Assembly (NCBI GenBank): GCA_029448655.1
Contig: JACCLO010000001.1
Location: 1-64,000, forward strand
Length of the DNA: 64,000 nt
Source of the DNA: Wolfiporia cocos
Lineage: Eukaryota; Basidiomycota; Agaricomycetes; Polyporales; Phaeolaceae
Direction of reading: 5' to 3'
Part shown: piece after piece, positions 23,601 to 34,413 of the stretch
Numbering within the stretch: position 1 is the stretch's first letter
Layout of the letters: the number at the start of each line of letters is the position of its first letter
Made by a program: the position numbers and the translations under genes
Notes under the pieces: generated by a model
What the model saw: only the letters and a program-made list of their open reading frames with translations
The model's database searches: none
Told to the model about the DNA's origin: nothing

Positions 23601-26461
23601 ATGGACCTGGAGGCGCGGTCTCGAGACGTGCAAGAGCGGACGTTCTGCAAATGGTGCGCGTGTCTTGCCCTCCAGCTGTAGTCATGCATCTAACCCAGTG
23701 GCTAACTTGCTCGATGCACAGGCTTAACACCAAGCTAGAGGCAAATGGATACCCGCCGATGACCTCCCTCGTAAAGGATCTGTCAGACGGCGTTCGACTT
23801 ATACAGCTCATGGTCAGCACGCCCAGTTGAGATTGTCCATCCACTCATATTGGTCACTGCGCCCGTCTGTGTAGGAGATCATGGGTAGATGCTTCGCGTG
23901 TCATGGCATCTTGGCTTACTGAAGTCCACGCATTAATAGGCGACACATCTCTCGGGCGATACAACAGAAACCCTCGGATGCGCGTGCAGAAGGCGGAGAA
24001 CGTCAACAAAGCTCTAGAGTTCATCACTTCGCGAGGAGTGAAACTGACGAATATCGGTCCTGAAGGTGTGATCGACTCTACGCCCACTCATAATCATACC
24101 TCAACGTATAGCATAGACATCATCGACGGGAACCTGAAGCTCATCCTGGGCATGATCTGGACGCTGATCCTCCGCTTTACGATTGCCGACATCAAGTCAG
24201 TCTTGTTTCCAGAATCGCGCCTGCCGCTGATTACTCATCGACTATGATCATCGGTTGTGAAGTGAAGAAGGTCTATCTGCCAAAGAAGGTCTCCTCCTCT
24301 GGTGTCAGCGTAAGACTGCACCATACAAGGAGGTTAACGTCCAGGATTTCTCGATTAGCTGGTCTGACGGTCTAGCACTGTTCGTGAGCCGAGTTCATGC
24401 TTCTTCGGTGACTGCATGCTTATTTGATGTCATGTAGTTGTGCTTTGATTCATTGTCACCGTCCCGATTTGATTGATTATGACAAGCTGGACAAGGTATT
24501 CATTCGTTAACGCATCACACGGGTCTCATGCAATTGCACTAATTGCGGATGCGACTCAACAGTCTGATCGCTACCGTAACACGCAGCTTGCCTTCGATGT
24601 CGCCGAGGAACATCTTGGGATTCCGGTAAGTATTTGCATCGATCTTAGCTTGCAAGCATCCTTAATTGCTTGCTTAGCAACTACTGGAAGTGGCGGATCT
24701 TTGTGATAATGCACACCCGGATGAACGTAGTGTGATGACGTATATTGCCAGCTACTTCCATGCTTTCTCGTCTATGGGTGAGTAGTCAAGATTCAAGAGG
24801 TTGCTATAATCGTTAGAGGATCTTGGTTGAATTTCCTCTTCGCAGACCAGGCGGAGACAGTATCGCGCAGAGTAGAGAAGTTCGCCGAGTTGATGCACTC
24901 GGTGTGGCTCAGTAAAAACGATTACGAACGCCGCGTCCGAGAGGTACGTACTCATGACATTAATTCAGTGCACTTCACACACTGACTTCGTGCAGCTGCT
25001 TGCAGCAATGCTTGAAATCCAGACCCGCTGGTCTGCAGTGCAGTTCACCGGCACCTATACCGACGCAAAAGAACACTCCGCCATGTTTAAGAATTATAAG
25101 CAGACGACCAAGCGCGCATGGGTTACGGAGAAGCAAGATGTCACGACGCTCTTCGGAAACGTCCAAACGAAGCTGCGGACGTATGGGCTGAGGGAATATG
25201 TACCCCCACCAGGGTTGTCGCTTTCGGTAAGCCGCGTAAGACGCCAGAAAGCTGTAGACGTCAATTATTGCCACAGGACCTAGACGTAGCGTGGAACACA
25301 CTCCTTGCTGCAGAGGCGAACCGGACTCGTGCTATCAATGCACAAATCAGACAGTGAGTCAACCACAATTGAACGGTTCATTGCTGTAGCTAACACATGG
25401 CATATCAGGATCAAGGAGAGGCTGCGGAAGAAATTCGCCGATCTCGCGAATGACTTTGAGCAACGATTACGGGCTATGTCGTCCGAATTGGCAGGGATTG
25501 AAGGGCCTCTTGAGGTCTCCGCTTCCGTCCTTCAACCGTTATCTCCATCCACTCACGTTTTGTGTTCGAAGGTCCAACATCGACAAGTGGAGGAGCTCAA
25601 GACACGCATGCCAGCCCTCTCTGACGCGCTCGCTACGGTTGCTGATGTAGAGATGGAGTGCACTGCTGCAAACGTGGATGAAAACGACTATACCGTATTC
25701 ACCTGTCAGGACCTTGAGTTCGAGCTCGAGCTGTTGGAGCAGAGTGTCTCGAAGAAGCTCGCATTCATTGACAATCAGGTAATCAGACCACCAGTCGCGT
25801 CATCAAAGATCAAGAGCTAAGCGGTCCTTGCGATGGATAGATCGTGTCCCGCAACATGACCAACCTCACCCCTGCCCAGCTGGAACAATTTGAGGGCACA
25901 TTCCGGTACTTTGACAGGGATGAGTCGAACACACTGAACGAGTCTGAGATGGCCGCGGCCCTGGCGAGTCTCGGTATCGTCTATTCGGTATGTCGATTGA
26001 TACGTGTAAACAATGTTATGCGTTTAACTTAAAACGTGCTTGTGTCTAGGATGAGGACTTGGACATAATATACGACCAACTACTGAGCGAATATGGCGCG
26101 GTCACTTTCGAGGCGTTCATCAACCTCCTGGTATGGAGCAATTTTCATTGGACTACGATTACGTCTAACAGGCCTGTGCAGGTTGAGATCACTGAAGATC
26201 AGACGTCTGCCGAACAACTGCGCGAAGCTTTCCGTGGAATCGCTGCGGACAAGGTACGGACTTATCTGTTCCTATCTGCCGAGTGCAAGTCCTCAGCGAT
26301 AACAACTCGCGCAGCCGTTCGTTACGGAATTGGATCTTCGCGTCGCACAACTTCCCGCAAATGCAATAGAGTTTCTACGGAGTGCTATGCCACCCACACA
26401 GAATGGGGCTGGTGAGCCGGAGTATGACTATGAGGCGTGGCTGGACGCTGTCTTTGCATGA
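23601..26461 (+). CDS. AIN1: Alpha-actinin (actin crosslinker)
   Basis: The ATG at 23601 begins [18 protein letters not shown]. Many short introns separate a complete alpha-actinin: first calponin-homology domain ([50 protein letters not shown]), second CH domain ([30 protein letters not shown] joined across an intron, [20 protein letters not shown]), about two spectrin-like helical repeats (24,850-25,780), and C-terminal EF hands. The first EF loop is canonical ([14 protein letters not shown]); the second is degenerate. Fungal alpha-actinins have two spectrin repeats rather than four, which fits the length. Alpha-actinin bundles actin at the cytokinetic ring and septa. One donor in the second CH domain (after CT of a Leu codon, near 24,380) is needed to keep LALCALIH in frame. 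Confidence 0.95.
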
Positions 26462-27072
26462 TATTGCGTTGGTAATGGGCTTTGTGTCGCCACCATATTT
26501 TATCATCTTCTCTTCTACCTAATGTCTCCTTCATTGCGCCTGTTGAGTGACAGCCCACCGACCCGCCTAGAATGCCTCAAAGTTCTAAGACCTCCCTGAG
26601 ATTTTGACCTGCGGTGAGTTTGCCATTTTGATGCCGAAGTCGAATACCCCGACTGCAAGTGCAAGCTGCCTCAGGTTTCCGTTAGCACTATTCAGGCGCG
26701 CCTGTCGTACATGGACTACAGTCAACATGCGACACTGGGATAGACCGTGGAGCCTGCCATAACTCGCCACAACTCGCCACAACTCGCCAACACTTCAACG
26801 ACCCCGCTCAACCGATGCTTACTATTTTTAACTGATTAGCGAAGCGAAACGGGCGACGAACGGGATCAAAGTGCGTTGCCTTCATGCCGTCGGCAGACGT
26901 GCAGCGCCAAGTTGATCGCGCTTAGCTCGATTGAAAGCGTGGGAACCCCAGCTCGGGCTCGAAGGCTTCCGCAGTCCCATGTCACTTTAAACCTCCCTGG
27001 GGCCGTTCTCCACCTGCAGACAGCCCGTCTGCACCACACACTCCTTTCTCTATCTATTCACCCTCTGTAACC
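26462..27072. other. Intergenic region upstream of the membrane-protein gene
   Basis: No gene seen. It holds the 3' flank of alpha-actinin and the probable promoter of the next gene, including a perfect 10-nt triplet repeat at 26761 and C/T-rich sequence just before the next ATG. Confidence 0.6.
26761..26789. repeat. 10-nt tandem repeat, three copies
   Basis: The unit aactcgccac occurs three times head to tail (the last base of the third copy differs), with a partial unit before it. It lies about 280 bases upstream of the next start codon. Confidence 0.9.
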
Positions 27073-29417
27073 ATGCCCGCCAGCCCACGTTCGTCGTCGA
27101 GCTCGGAATCGCTGACCTCCCCTATCTATGGCTTCGACTCCTCCGCTGCGCTCATCCTTGTTCCGGACGACGACCCGGCGAGCAGCAACTCGTTTGACTT
27201 CACGGCCGACGAGGACACGGACGATGACGATGCGCACGCACAGCCCCCCAGCGTCCCTCCTCTCTCGTCCATCACTGCTTTTGTGTATTTGCTCGCACCG
27301 CTCCTGAAGCTCGGCGCGCTCCTAGTCCCTCGGGTAGACTTTCCGTTAAAAGTCGCTATACCTGCGCTGCTATTCTTTGCCGGTCTATCTGCGCTCACGA
27401 GACAGATCTGGTACATGCTTGCGCGTTATGTCCGGAGGGCAGACATGGAAGAGATTGTCCTGGAGACGTTCGCGAGGGAGCGGGCGAAGGAAGGCAGACG
27501 GTGGTTATTGCGCCAGCTCGTACGCATAAACTCCGGGGTCTTCAGGGTGCTATTATCCGCCATGTATTTGAGAGGTGAGTTCTGTGTCTCAATTGAATGG
27601 GGACCGAGAAGGCCGAGCATTGGCCATCCCTCTTTTCCCTCGAGCTGCACGTTGTGGCATTCCGAGTCTTCCTTCTGCTCATTAACTTGCATCCTACGGC
27701 GACAAGTCTGCATCCTGCTGCCCGCGCTTGACTGTGTCCTGCTGCCTGCGCTTGACTGTGGGCCAGGCTTACAGGCTCGCCTCTAGTGCCTGATGATTGC
27801 ATAATAACAGGCGTCAGAGACGGGAAGCGGTCCCCGCATAGGTGCGTCATGGGACAGGAGCTCAAATGCCGTTGTGTTTCTGGAGTGTCAATGAGGGCAA
27901 AAGGCGAAAGGAGCGCCCCCTATCGTTCATTCATTGTGGTCATGATAGGCATAGCCTGCATTGCCGTAGCGGGCCAATAATGGTCACCGCTGATAATTGC
28001 AACGGGGCTCTCACGTTGATCAATTTTAAATTTGGGAATGACATGGCATAGTGCCTCCTGCAATTGTATTGCAGATATCCATCTGTGCTATGACTACGTA
28101 TAGGAAGCGGCCGTCCGCTATCCATACAGTGGCTATATGCAGAAATCACTATTGAATGTTGCGATTCATACGCAACAACCAACAATCCGTTCGGGACTCG
28201 GTGGCCTGTCGTGCAATATTTCCACTTTCTTGTACTCGGAACGCCTAACTAACAATTTACTGCGTATACAGCATCCGTTGATATCCTTCTCCCACTCTTG
28301 CCTCAGCGGATCCTGCTCCCATCGCATATTACCACGACCCTCGTACTAGGTGTCATTGTACTACCTCTATATCTCGCTCCGACACTGGCTGCCGACCGCG
28401 TGATATACGCTACCTGGGTTTCAGTTGCATCCTACCTCGCATGGCTTATCTGTACAGCATATGCGCACGCGCACGGATTACTTGTCCCTAGTGCCACCGC
28501 CAACTCATTGGGGGCATTCTGGCAGGGAATACGTAAGTCATATTCTATGATATTGCATACAGCGGTATTGATTGTGATCAGCAACAATTGCGTTCGCGTT
28601 CACGACCGTGTCCACGGTCCCGTTGTACGCTGCCTTGCGAGGCACGACGCAGCCGATGCCGAGTACGCGGCCGAAACGATCGCAGTCATTCAAGCTATTA
28701 TCATTGCTCTCCGTGGCGATCGCAGTGCTGTGTATTCTACCGCTCGTGTTCTTTAAAGTATCCGATGCGCCGGCGGTGAGCACTTCACCTCATATTCCCC
28801 TACACGTCTGTATTGACTGCTTGCAGTTGCACGAAGCTTCTCCATTGACTGGTAGCCCCTTACCTACTTTGACCGCAGCGTTCTACGCAGCATCCCTTAC
28901 GCTATTTATTCCTTCCATTCTCGTTCCGACGCCTGGATTGCCCATTCCCTTTTCTGTCCGCAGAATTGTTCCCTTACCACTTTCCAAAGTACTCATGTAC
29001 TGCATCACCATCGGGCTATCCCTCGCACCATCGTCTGTCACAGCTGTCCTTAGTGATATCGTATGGGTGCTCGCGTTCCTGAGCACGTACATGCTACCTG
29101 GTGCGTCAGCCGCTCGTCTCACTATCCCTAAATCGCCTTATTTCGCCTCATCATCAGCGTTCATCCACATCATCCTACACAATTTCCGACGTCCTCTGTC
29201 AATCATCATCCCGCCCAATACGCCCGTCGCGCCGAGCGCAAGCAGCACGCACTCCGATTCGCGGAATGATGAACTGCTCCAACGCAAGGAGCGCACGCTG
29301 CAGCGACGGCGGCTCGGGCGGCGGCTCGTTTGGGACATTGGCGTATGGGTGCTACTCGTACCCGTCGGCGGTGGCGGGCTCGTATGGGCAGCAGGACGCG
29401 TTGTGGGGAGGTGGTGA
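27073..29417 (+). CDS. Multipass membrane protein, possibly AAAP amino-acid transporter-like
   Basis: The start ATG at 27073 opens a Ser/Asp-rich cytosolic N-terminus (MPASPRSSSSSES), followed by about 9-10 hydrophobic segments. Exon 1 ends at 27574; a 697-nt intron (27575-28271) joins LR to ASVDILLPLLP. Later exons contain ITTTLVLGVIVLPLYLAP, AFAFTTVSTVPLYAALRGTT, KLLSLLSVAIAVLCILPLVF and, after a 54-nt intron, SILVPTPGLPIPFSVRR and SDIVWVLAFLSTYMLPA. The FTT.STVPLYAALRGT segment and the order of the last helices resemble the AAAP (vacuolar amino-acid transporter) fold, but no diagnostic motif is complete. The last codons run on past a Gly/Val-rich hydrophobic end to TGA at 29417. Function uncertain. 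Confidence 0.75.
27713..27760. repeat. 24-nt tandem duplication inside a long intron
   Basis: Two adjacent 24-nt copies (27713-27736 and 27737-27760) differ at one base and contain gcgcttgactgtg. They lie inside the 697-nt intron of the membrane-protein gene. Confidence 0.85.
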
Positions 29418-29761
29418 AGCTGCGCAAAACATAGATGCCCCGCTCGTGGTGAGATGTAGACATTTTGTGCACGCTGGAAGTACTTGGTTTCTCGGCTTGA
29501 TTTGTTGGACCGCTCGATGTACGATAATGTACTATAGTCTCTTCTCTTTCTATTCCCTTGCCGGCCTTGTCTTGCAGGTCTGAACTGCGGGGCAGGTTTC
29601 GTGACTGTGGCTTCAGCCACTGGGGTTGAGACGGAGCCGAATTTGCCATCAGTCAATATCCAGCGGTTCGTTCACAACTCTTCGACCGGACCTGCCACCA
29701 GCCAGTGAAGACTCAAGGCCTCAAGTCCAAGATACACGAACGGACCAACTCAGCTGACAAC

Positions 29762-31401
29762 ATGAATGCTCGCACCGACAGCACACCCAGTGCGCCTCGC
29801 GCGCGGGTTGTCGCGGCACCCTGGCAAGTGAAGCTTCTGCACGAACTGTATAACCGCGTCGGCGAGAATGCGACCAGGGAAGACATTGCGATCACCACCA
29901 GGGAAACAGGACTGTGTGTCAATTAACTATCTTGCGATGATCTTGCTCACGCTCTGCTTTCTTATTGGATTCATTGGTGCTGGCTCGCAGTGAACACAGG
30001 TGGATCCGCGGCTGGCTCCAGCGACAACGCCGTAGTCGGGCAAGAAAGTCCAATGGGTCGGCAGAAGACATGTCGACGTCTTCGACTCGTCCACCGACCC
30101 CGCTTGATACCGAAATGATCATCGGGATGTCCGCCAGCGGCCCAGGCTATGAAGGCTCTGACCACAACCAGCAGCATCAAGACGGACAATATGTGCTCAG
30201 GTCAGCCTTTCCTGCAACGTCGTACTTGGCCCTCAGTACAGACCCCCCTGTGCAAATCGGGAGGCCTGGCTCGTCCTTCACGGTCCCTCTGCGTTCTGGC
30301 TCTGGTGCTCCTCAGGCTCAAGTAGAGAACCCGACTACTCCTGGTCCTGCATGTTACGAAAATGTTCTAGACTTCCGTCCGCTCTTCCGGTCTCCCTCAC
30401 TTGGTTACATCCCGAATGCATTCCCTACGGCTGGTCCTCCTCAACCTGGTGCATACAACCCCGACCCTCATCGCGCGCCTGATTCCTGCGAAACCTCCTA
30501 CAGCTCTGAGGCAAACGCCCGCAACTCGTCCCCTCCTCAAGAGGCTCAGGCTCAAGCTCAGGCTCAAGCTCAAGCCCATTCTCAAAGGAGCTCTACTCAT
30601 CGTCTTGTCTCTGTTGTGCCTACGCCGCCTTCTGCGCCTACACTCCCTCTGGTGCCTCTGCAGACAGACCCCTCGCAAAGCAACCACGCAAGCATGCTCT
30701 ACCTCTCGCAGCTCCTCCTCGAAGCCACAAATGCCTCAGCTACAGGCCCCGCCATGCCGGTCTCGCCGAACACCTCCTCAAGTTACTTCTCTGCCCTTAG
30801 CCCGTCGGCCGCTGGTGCTATGGTGTCGTCGTTCTTGCCGTCTCTGCAGGCTCACTCGACATCTATTCTGGGCAGCGCCGGCGCGAACCCGCACGCGATG
30901 CGCTATCCGCCGCCGATTGCGTACAGGACGCGCGCGGCCGACTTAGCGGCGCTGGCGCAGCGGGTCCGCGCGTCGTTTGAGAAGAGCGTGCGCGCTCGTG
31001 AGGGCGACGCTGAAGATCGCGGTGAGACGTCGTCTAGCCAGGATGGAAGGTCCTGCGATACTGGTAGGGTTTGCAGTCCACTTGGCTCACAAGGCGAGGT
31101 GAGAAATGACGGATGTGTTCCAGAATCGCGGGCTGGTACCGGTTCCACTCGGTTAGATCACGGGTCAACGGGATCTACGCAGCAAGGCGATACGTCTGCC
31201 TCTGCTCGTTCCGCTGGTGCAACTAGCGGTATGGCTCAAGAACAAGAGGAAGATTCAGAAGACGAAGACGAGGAACAGCTGCGCACCCCTACCGGCGACA
31301 TTCCTATATTCATCGTGGACTCTGCTCAGCCTCAGGACAGTGACAAGGGAAAAGGCACCGCGCACAAGACGAACATCTCCGTGGCGAGCACGGAGGAGTG
31401 A
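29762..31401 (+). CDS. Homeodomain transcription factor
   Basis: The ATG at 29762 starts MNARTDSTPSAPRARV. A homeodomain is split by one intron: helix 1 PWQVKLLHELYNRV, helix 2 ATREDIAITTRETGL, and after the intron the recognition helix HRWIRGWLQRQRRSRARK, which keeps the WI..W.QRQR core of helix 3 (usual WFQNRR). The rest, about 440 residues, is disordered, Ser/Pro/Gln-rich, with a (QA)n tract at 30541-30578 coded by GGCTCA hexamers and an acidic stretch EEDSEDEDEEQL near the end. Such architecture fits a non-mating-type fungal homeodomain regulator. No partner HD gene is adjacent, so it is unlikely to be a mating-type A locus. DNA target unknown. Confidence 0.85.
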
Positions 31402-31680
31402 TCGTGGTGTCCTGATGCCGATGTTGAGTAAATGGCTCATCGCTGGTCGATTAGAGTTCTTCGCGCTGGTCTTGTCTTTGTGTGAACTCCATGTTGTGTT
31501 GGCTGTGTGAATTGCGTGTTGTGTTGGCTGTTTCAACTTTCCGCGATTAATGCATTTGTTGTCGACCGTACTACAGGTGATCTTGACGTTGTGTTGCGTA
31601 GTGGTGCGAGCGCTTATGCATATGTCGGTGGAGACGCTCCGAAAGTGGTGTCGTGTGCATTGATTCCATCTGTCATCATC

Positions 31681-32558
31681 ATGGCCGTTCCCAAACGGAC
31701 ATTCGTCGCTGAGCAGGAACGTGTCGCAGGCTACACGCATGTCTTGCTCATAACAACTGGCAGCGTGGCCTCAATCAAAGCGCCTTTGATTGTGTCTGAA
31801 CTATTGTCCGTCGGTGTCCTGCTTCGAATAATTCGCCGACTCGTAGTTTACTGAGGGCCCTTTCATTAGTATCAGAAAGTGAAAGTTGAAGTGGTCTCAA
31901 CTAAGCCCTCACTAGCGTTTTTTGACGCGGAGGCCGTCGAACATGCCGGCGCGAGAGTGTGGCGGGATGAAGATGAATGGGCAGAAGACGTCAGTGTCCT
32001 CCTTAGTTCTCATAACGCATCGCTGATGGTTCACTAGGGAGGATTTAGGATCTCCGATCCTATCCTGCATATTGAGCTGCGTCGCTGGGCAGACGTTGTC
32101 CTCATCGCGCCATGCTCCGCGAACACGCTCGCCAAGATCGCCCAAGGCATATGCGATAATCTAGCGGTATGCAGAGTCCTTCATCGACGGCAAGTATTTG
32201 TGCTGATCTACGCCCATGTCCATAGACATCGCTTCTGCGTGCACTTGCACCAACCACACCAACATATGTGTTCCCGGCGATGAACACGCTAATGTATGAA
32301 CATCCGCTCACGAGCGAGCACCTCCGCGTCGTGCATGAGGTCATCGGGTACGAGGTCGTCGGCCCAATCGGCAAGATGCTCGCGTGTGGGGACATCGGTG
32401 CGTTTCCCCCTTGCTTTGCGTTGAAACGTTATCGACGAGACAACGACTCGCTGCTTAACACAGGTATTGGTGCTATGACAGAGTGGAAGGACATAGTGCA
32501 GATTGTCGTGAACAGGTTTCATCTGGTCGAACAAGTAGAGAACGGTGTACTTGGCTGA
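31681..32558 (+). CDS. CAB3: Phosphopantothenoylcysteine decarboxylase (Hal3/Cab3 flavoprotein family)
   Basis: The ATG at 31681 gives MAVPKRTFVAEQERV, then the flavoprotein start THVLLITTGSVASIKAPLIV. Exons add FDAEAVEHAGARVWRDEDEW, LHIELRRWADVVLIAPCSAN with the catalytic His, TLAKIAQGICDNLA, the substrate clamp PAMNTLMYEHPLTSEHL, and LACGDIG joined to IGAM with the conserved catalytic Cys. This enzyme removes CO2 from phosphopantothenoylcysteine, the third dedicated step of CoA synthesis, as a cytosolic FMN trimer. Both His and Cys are present in one chain, so it is predicted to be active by itself, unlike yeast where Hal3, Vhs3 and Cab3 share the active site. The acidic Hal3-like tail is absent. 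The gene converges with the SAC3-like gene. Confidence 0.93.
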
Positions 32559-32775
32559 TCATGCTCCATTATGAGCTGTTTCATGCATGCATTGACGAGG
32601 CCAGTCTCTAGAATCTCAGCCCAGAGCTTCCAATACGCCACTGCATTCGAGCCGATCTCTTATCTTCGCCTCATGTCCCTGTCAATGCGCGATATCGATA
32701 TCTTACTTATACAGTTCATGACTATCGTACAGGGCCACTTCTCTTGTTAGAATATCGATACATCGATTTACTAAT

Positions 32776-34122
32776 TCACGCCTTCACCGGCACCTTGCAT
32801 ACAATCCACCTTCCCTCCATTCCAGTGCCTTCCTTTCGCTTCACCTCTCCCTCCTCACACTTCCTTGCCAACCAGTCATCCACGAGCTTCGCAATCGTTG
32901 CTGTGCTCGGCGGGACCGACGACATGGGAGTTAGGGTAAGCGAGCGAGAGAGCCACTCCGTAGTTGCTGGGACCGCCAGAGTACCTTCTCCTGCTTCTGC
33001 TAAGTCGGGAGCTGTGGGCGGTGGGCAATGGAGCTCCCGATACGCGCTCCGAATCACAAGCCAGGACGCCGCGCGCGCCTTTCCGCGCAACTGTTCAACG
33101 AGTGAGCACAGCGCTTCGAGAGCCAGATCCGGTTTGGGCTTCATGTTTGTTGGAGACCCACCCTTGGCAGAAGTGGCACTATCGTCTGCGCCGCTGCTAC
33201 GCATGGCTTCGTCTCTGCTGATGAGATGCTCGAAGGCCGTGCGACGCGTCAACGCGTCCAGTCTCGCGTAGTTCCGCGTTCGTGTGCACCGGGCGAGGTC
33301 TTCGAGCCATCGGTACGCATCCGAGTCGCGGGAGAAGAACGCTTGCGGCAGCGAGTGCAGCTGTTCGTAGTACCGGCTCTGAGACGGGTATCCCACAAGT
33401 AAATTGTGAGCGAGGGATAAAACCGTCGTCGGTAGAGCTGAGTGGACGGTCCCTGACGCCGTAGATGGTTTTGTGGCAAAGAGGAGAGGAAGTAGGTGGG
33501 AGAGAATGGACGTGGTTTGGTTTGGCGAACGAAAAAGGATCGAAAGATGCAATGAGGTCTGGTAGACTTGTCCTAATGTTTGAGTGGAACGTGAGCCCGG
33601 AAAAGACAGTGTATTCACCTTCAATTGCGAATGCATCGCTGCGCTTAGTGGATAAGAGGCCTTCTCTCAGCTTGCCTGCCATGATAACGAGTCACTTTTT
33701 GATGTAAAGATTATACAACTGCAAACGACTCACGAAACAGAATCAGGATGTTTTCCTGCTCTGCCTCTCCATGTCTTTGGACTTCTGTATGGGACAACCA
33801 GTCTGGGTATCGTTTCCAGTAATCTTCGAGCTTCAGATGGGAAATCAGTTATCGTCCATAGCTCGCAAGGTGCCGCAAAACCCGCTCACCTTTCGTTGGA
33901 TGAAGTCCCGGTATTCCTCCTGGACTTTAAGTTCTCTCAGCCTGTACGGCTAGGCCATGTCATAATCACGGAATCTCATATAGCACGTCTTGGGGAGTGT
34001 ACTAACGCGTCGCCGTCTTTGTCAAGCCCACTGCTCCTACTCACGGAGGGGATGAGTTCAAAGTGTCTCCGTCCGGGTTGATACACCTTGTGCGCGCGGT
34101 CAGAATGTCGTTTTGGCGGCAT
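32776..34122 (-). CDS. SAC3/GANP/PCI-like protein
   Basis: The proposed start is the ATG at 34122 (MPPKRHSDRAHKV). Exons then give LRELKVQEEYRDFIQRK, EDYWKRYPDWLSHTEVQ, ENILILFR joined to KLREGLLSTKRSDAFAIEG, and a long last exon (VYQTSLHLSILFRSPNQ, FFSRDSDAYRWLEDLARC, TRNYARLDALTRRTAFEHLI, LALEALCSLVEQLRGKARAA). It is an all-helical repeat protein ending in a winged-helix-like stretch (IAKLVDDWLARKCEEGEVKR). Helical pattern and the N-terminal ILILFRKLREG block suggest the SAC3/GANP or CSN8/PSMD8 (PCI) group, with roles in mRNA export or proteasome and COP9 lids. The exact family is not certain. All introns have GT-AG ends and keep frame. Confidence 0.6.
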
Positions 34123-34216
34123 AGCTTCAACTTCGCAATCGTTCAGCTTTCCAGGCCACAATCTCCATATAGACGACGGCGTATTGACATATAGTCTGTG
34201 AGTACAGCGCTTACAA

Positions 34217-34294
34217 GCACTAATGGGGTAGTGGTAACCTGGGTCGTTGCCACTTGATTTCGACCCGCCGCGAGTTCGATTCTCGCTTAGTGCA
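34217..34294 (+). tRNA. tRNA-Gly(GCC) with 7-nt intron
   Basis: A full cloverleaf folds: acceptor GCACTAA with TTAGTGC, D arm GGGT/ACCT with loop AGTGGTA, anticodon stem GGTCG/CGACC, anticodon GCC at 34249-34251, T arm GCGAG-TTCGATT-CTCGC, discriminator A at 34294. A 7-nt intron (34253-34259) sits one base 3' of the anticodon, the normal eukaryotic position. A T4 run follows at about 34317. An inverted copy lies 2 kb away. Confidence 0.93.
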
Positions 34295-34413
34295 CTGGGA
34301 TTTGCCAGTGGAAACAATTTTGTCGCGCTCATTGTACGTGACATTTTGTTTTGTTTCAATGCAATGGTACTACTGCGCAAGCCAGCGTTCGTTCTTCCTA
34401 TTGACATTCGTGC

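Noticed and set aside
23507..23844. Frame on the minus strand near the POB3/actinin promoter
   Set aside because: It overlaps the first exons of alpha-actinin, which are conserved on the plus strand.
27800..27960. TGATGATT in the long intron as a possible box C of a snoRNA
   Set aside because: No D box at suitable spacing and no terminal stem was found.
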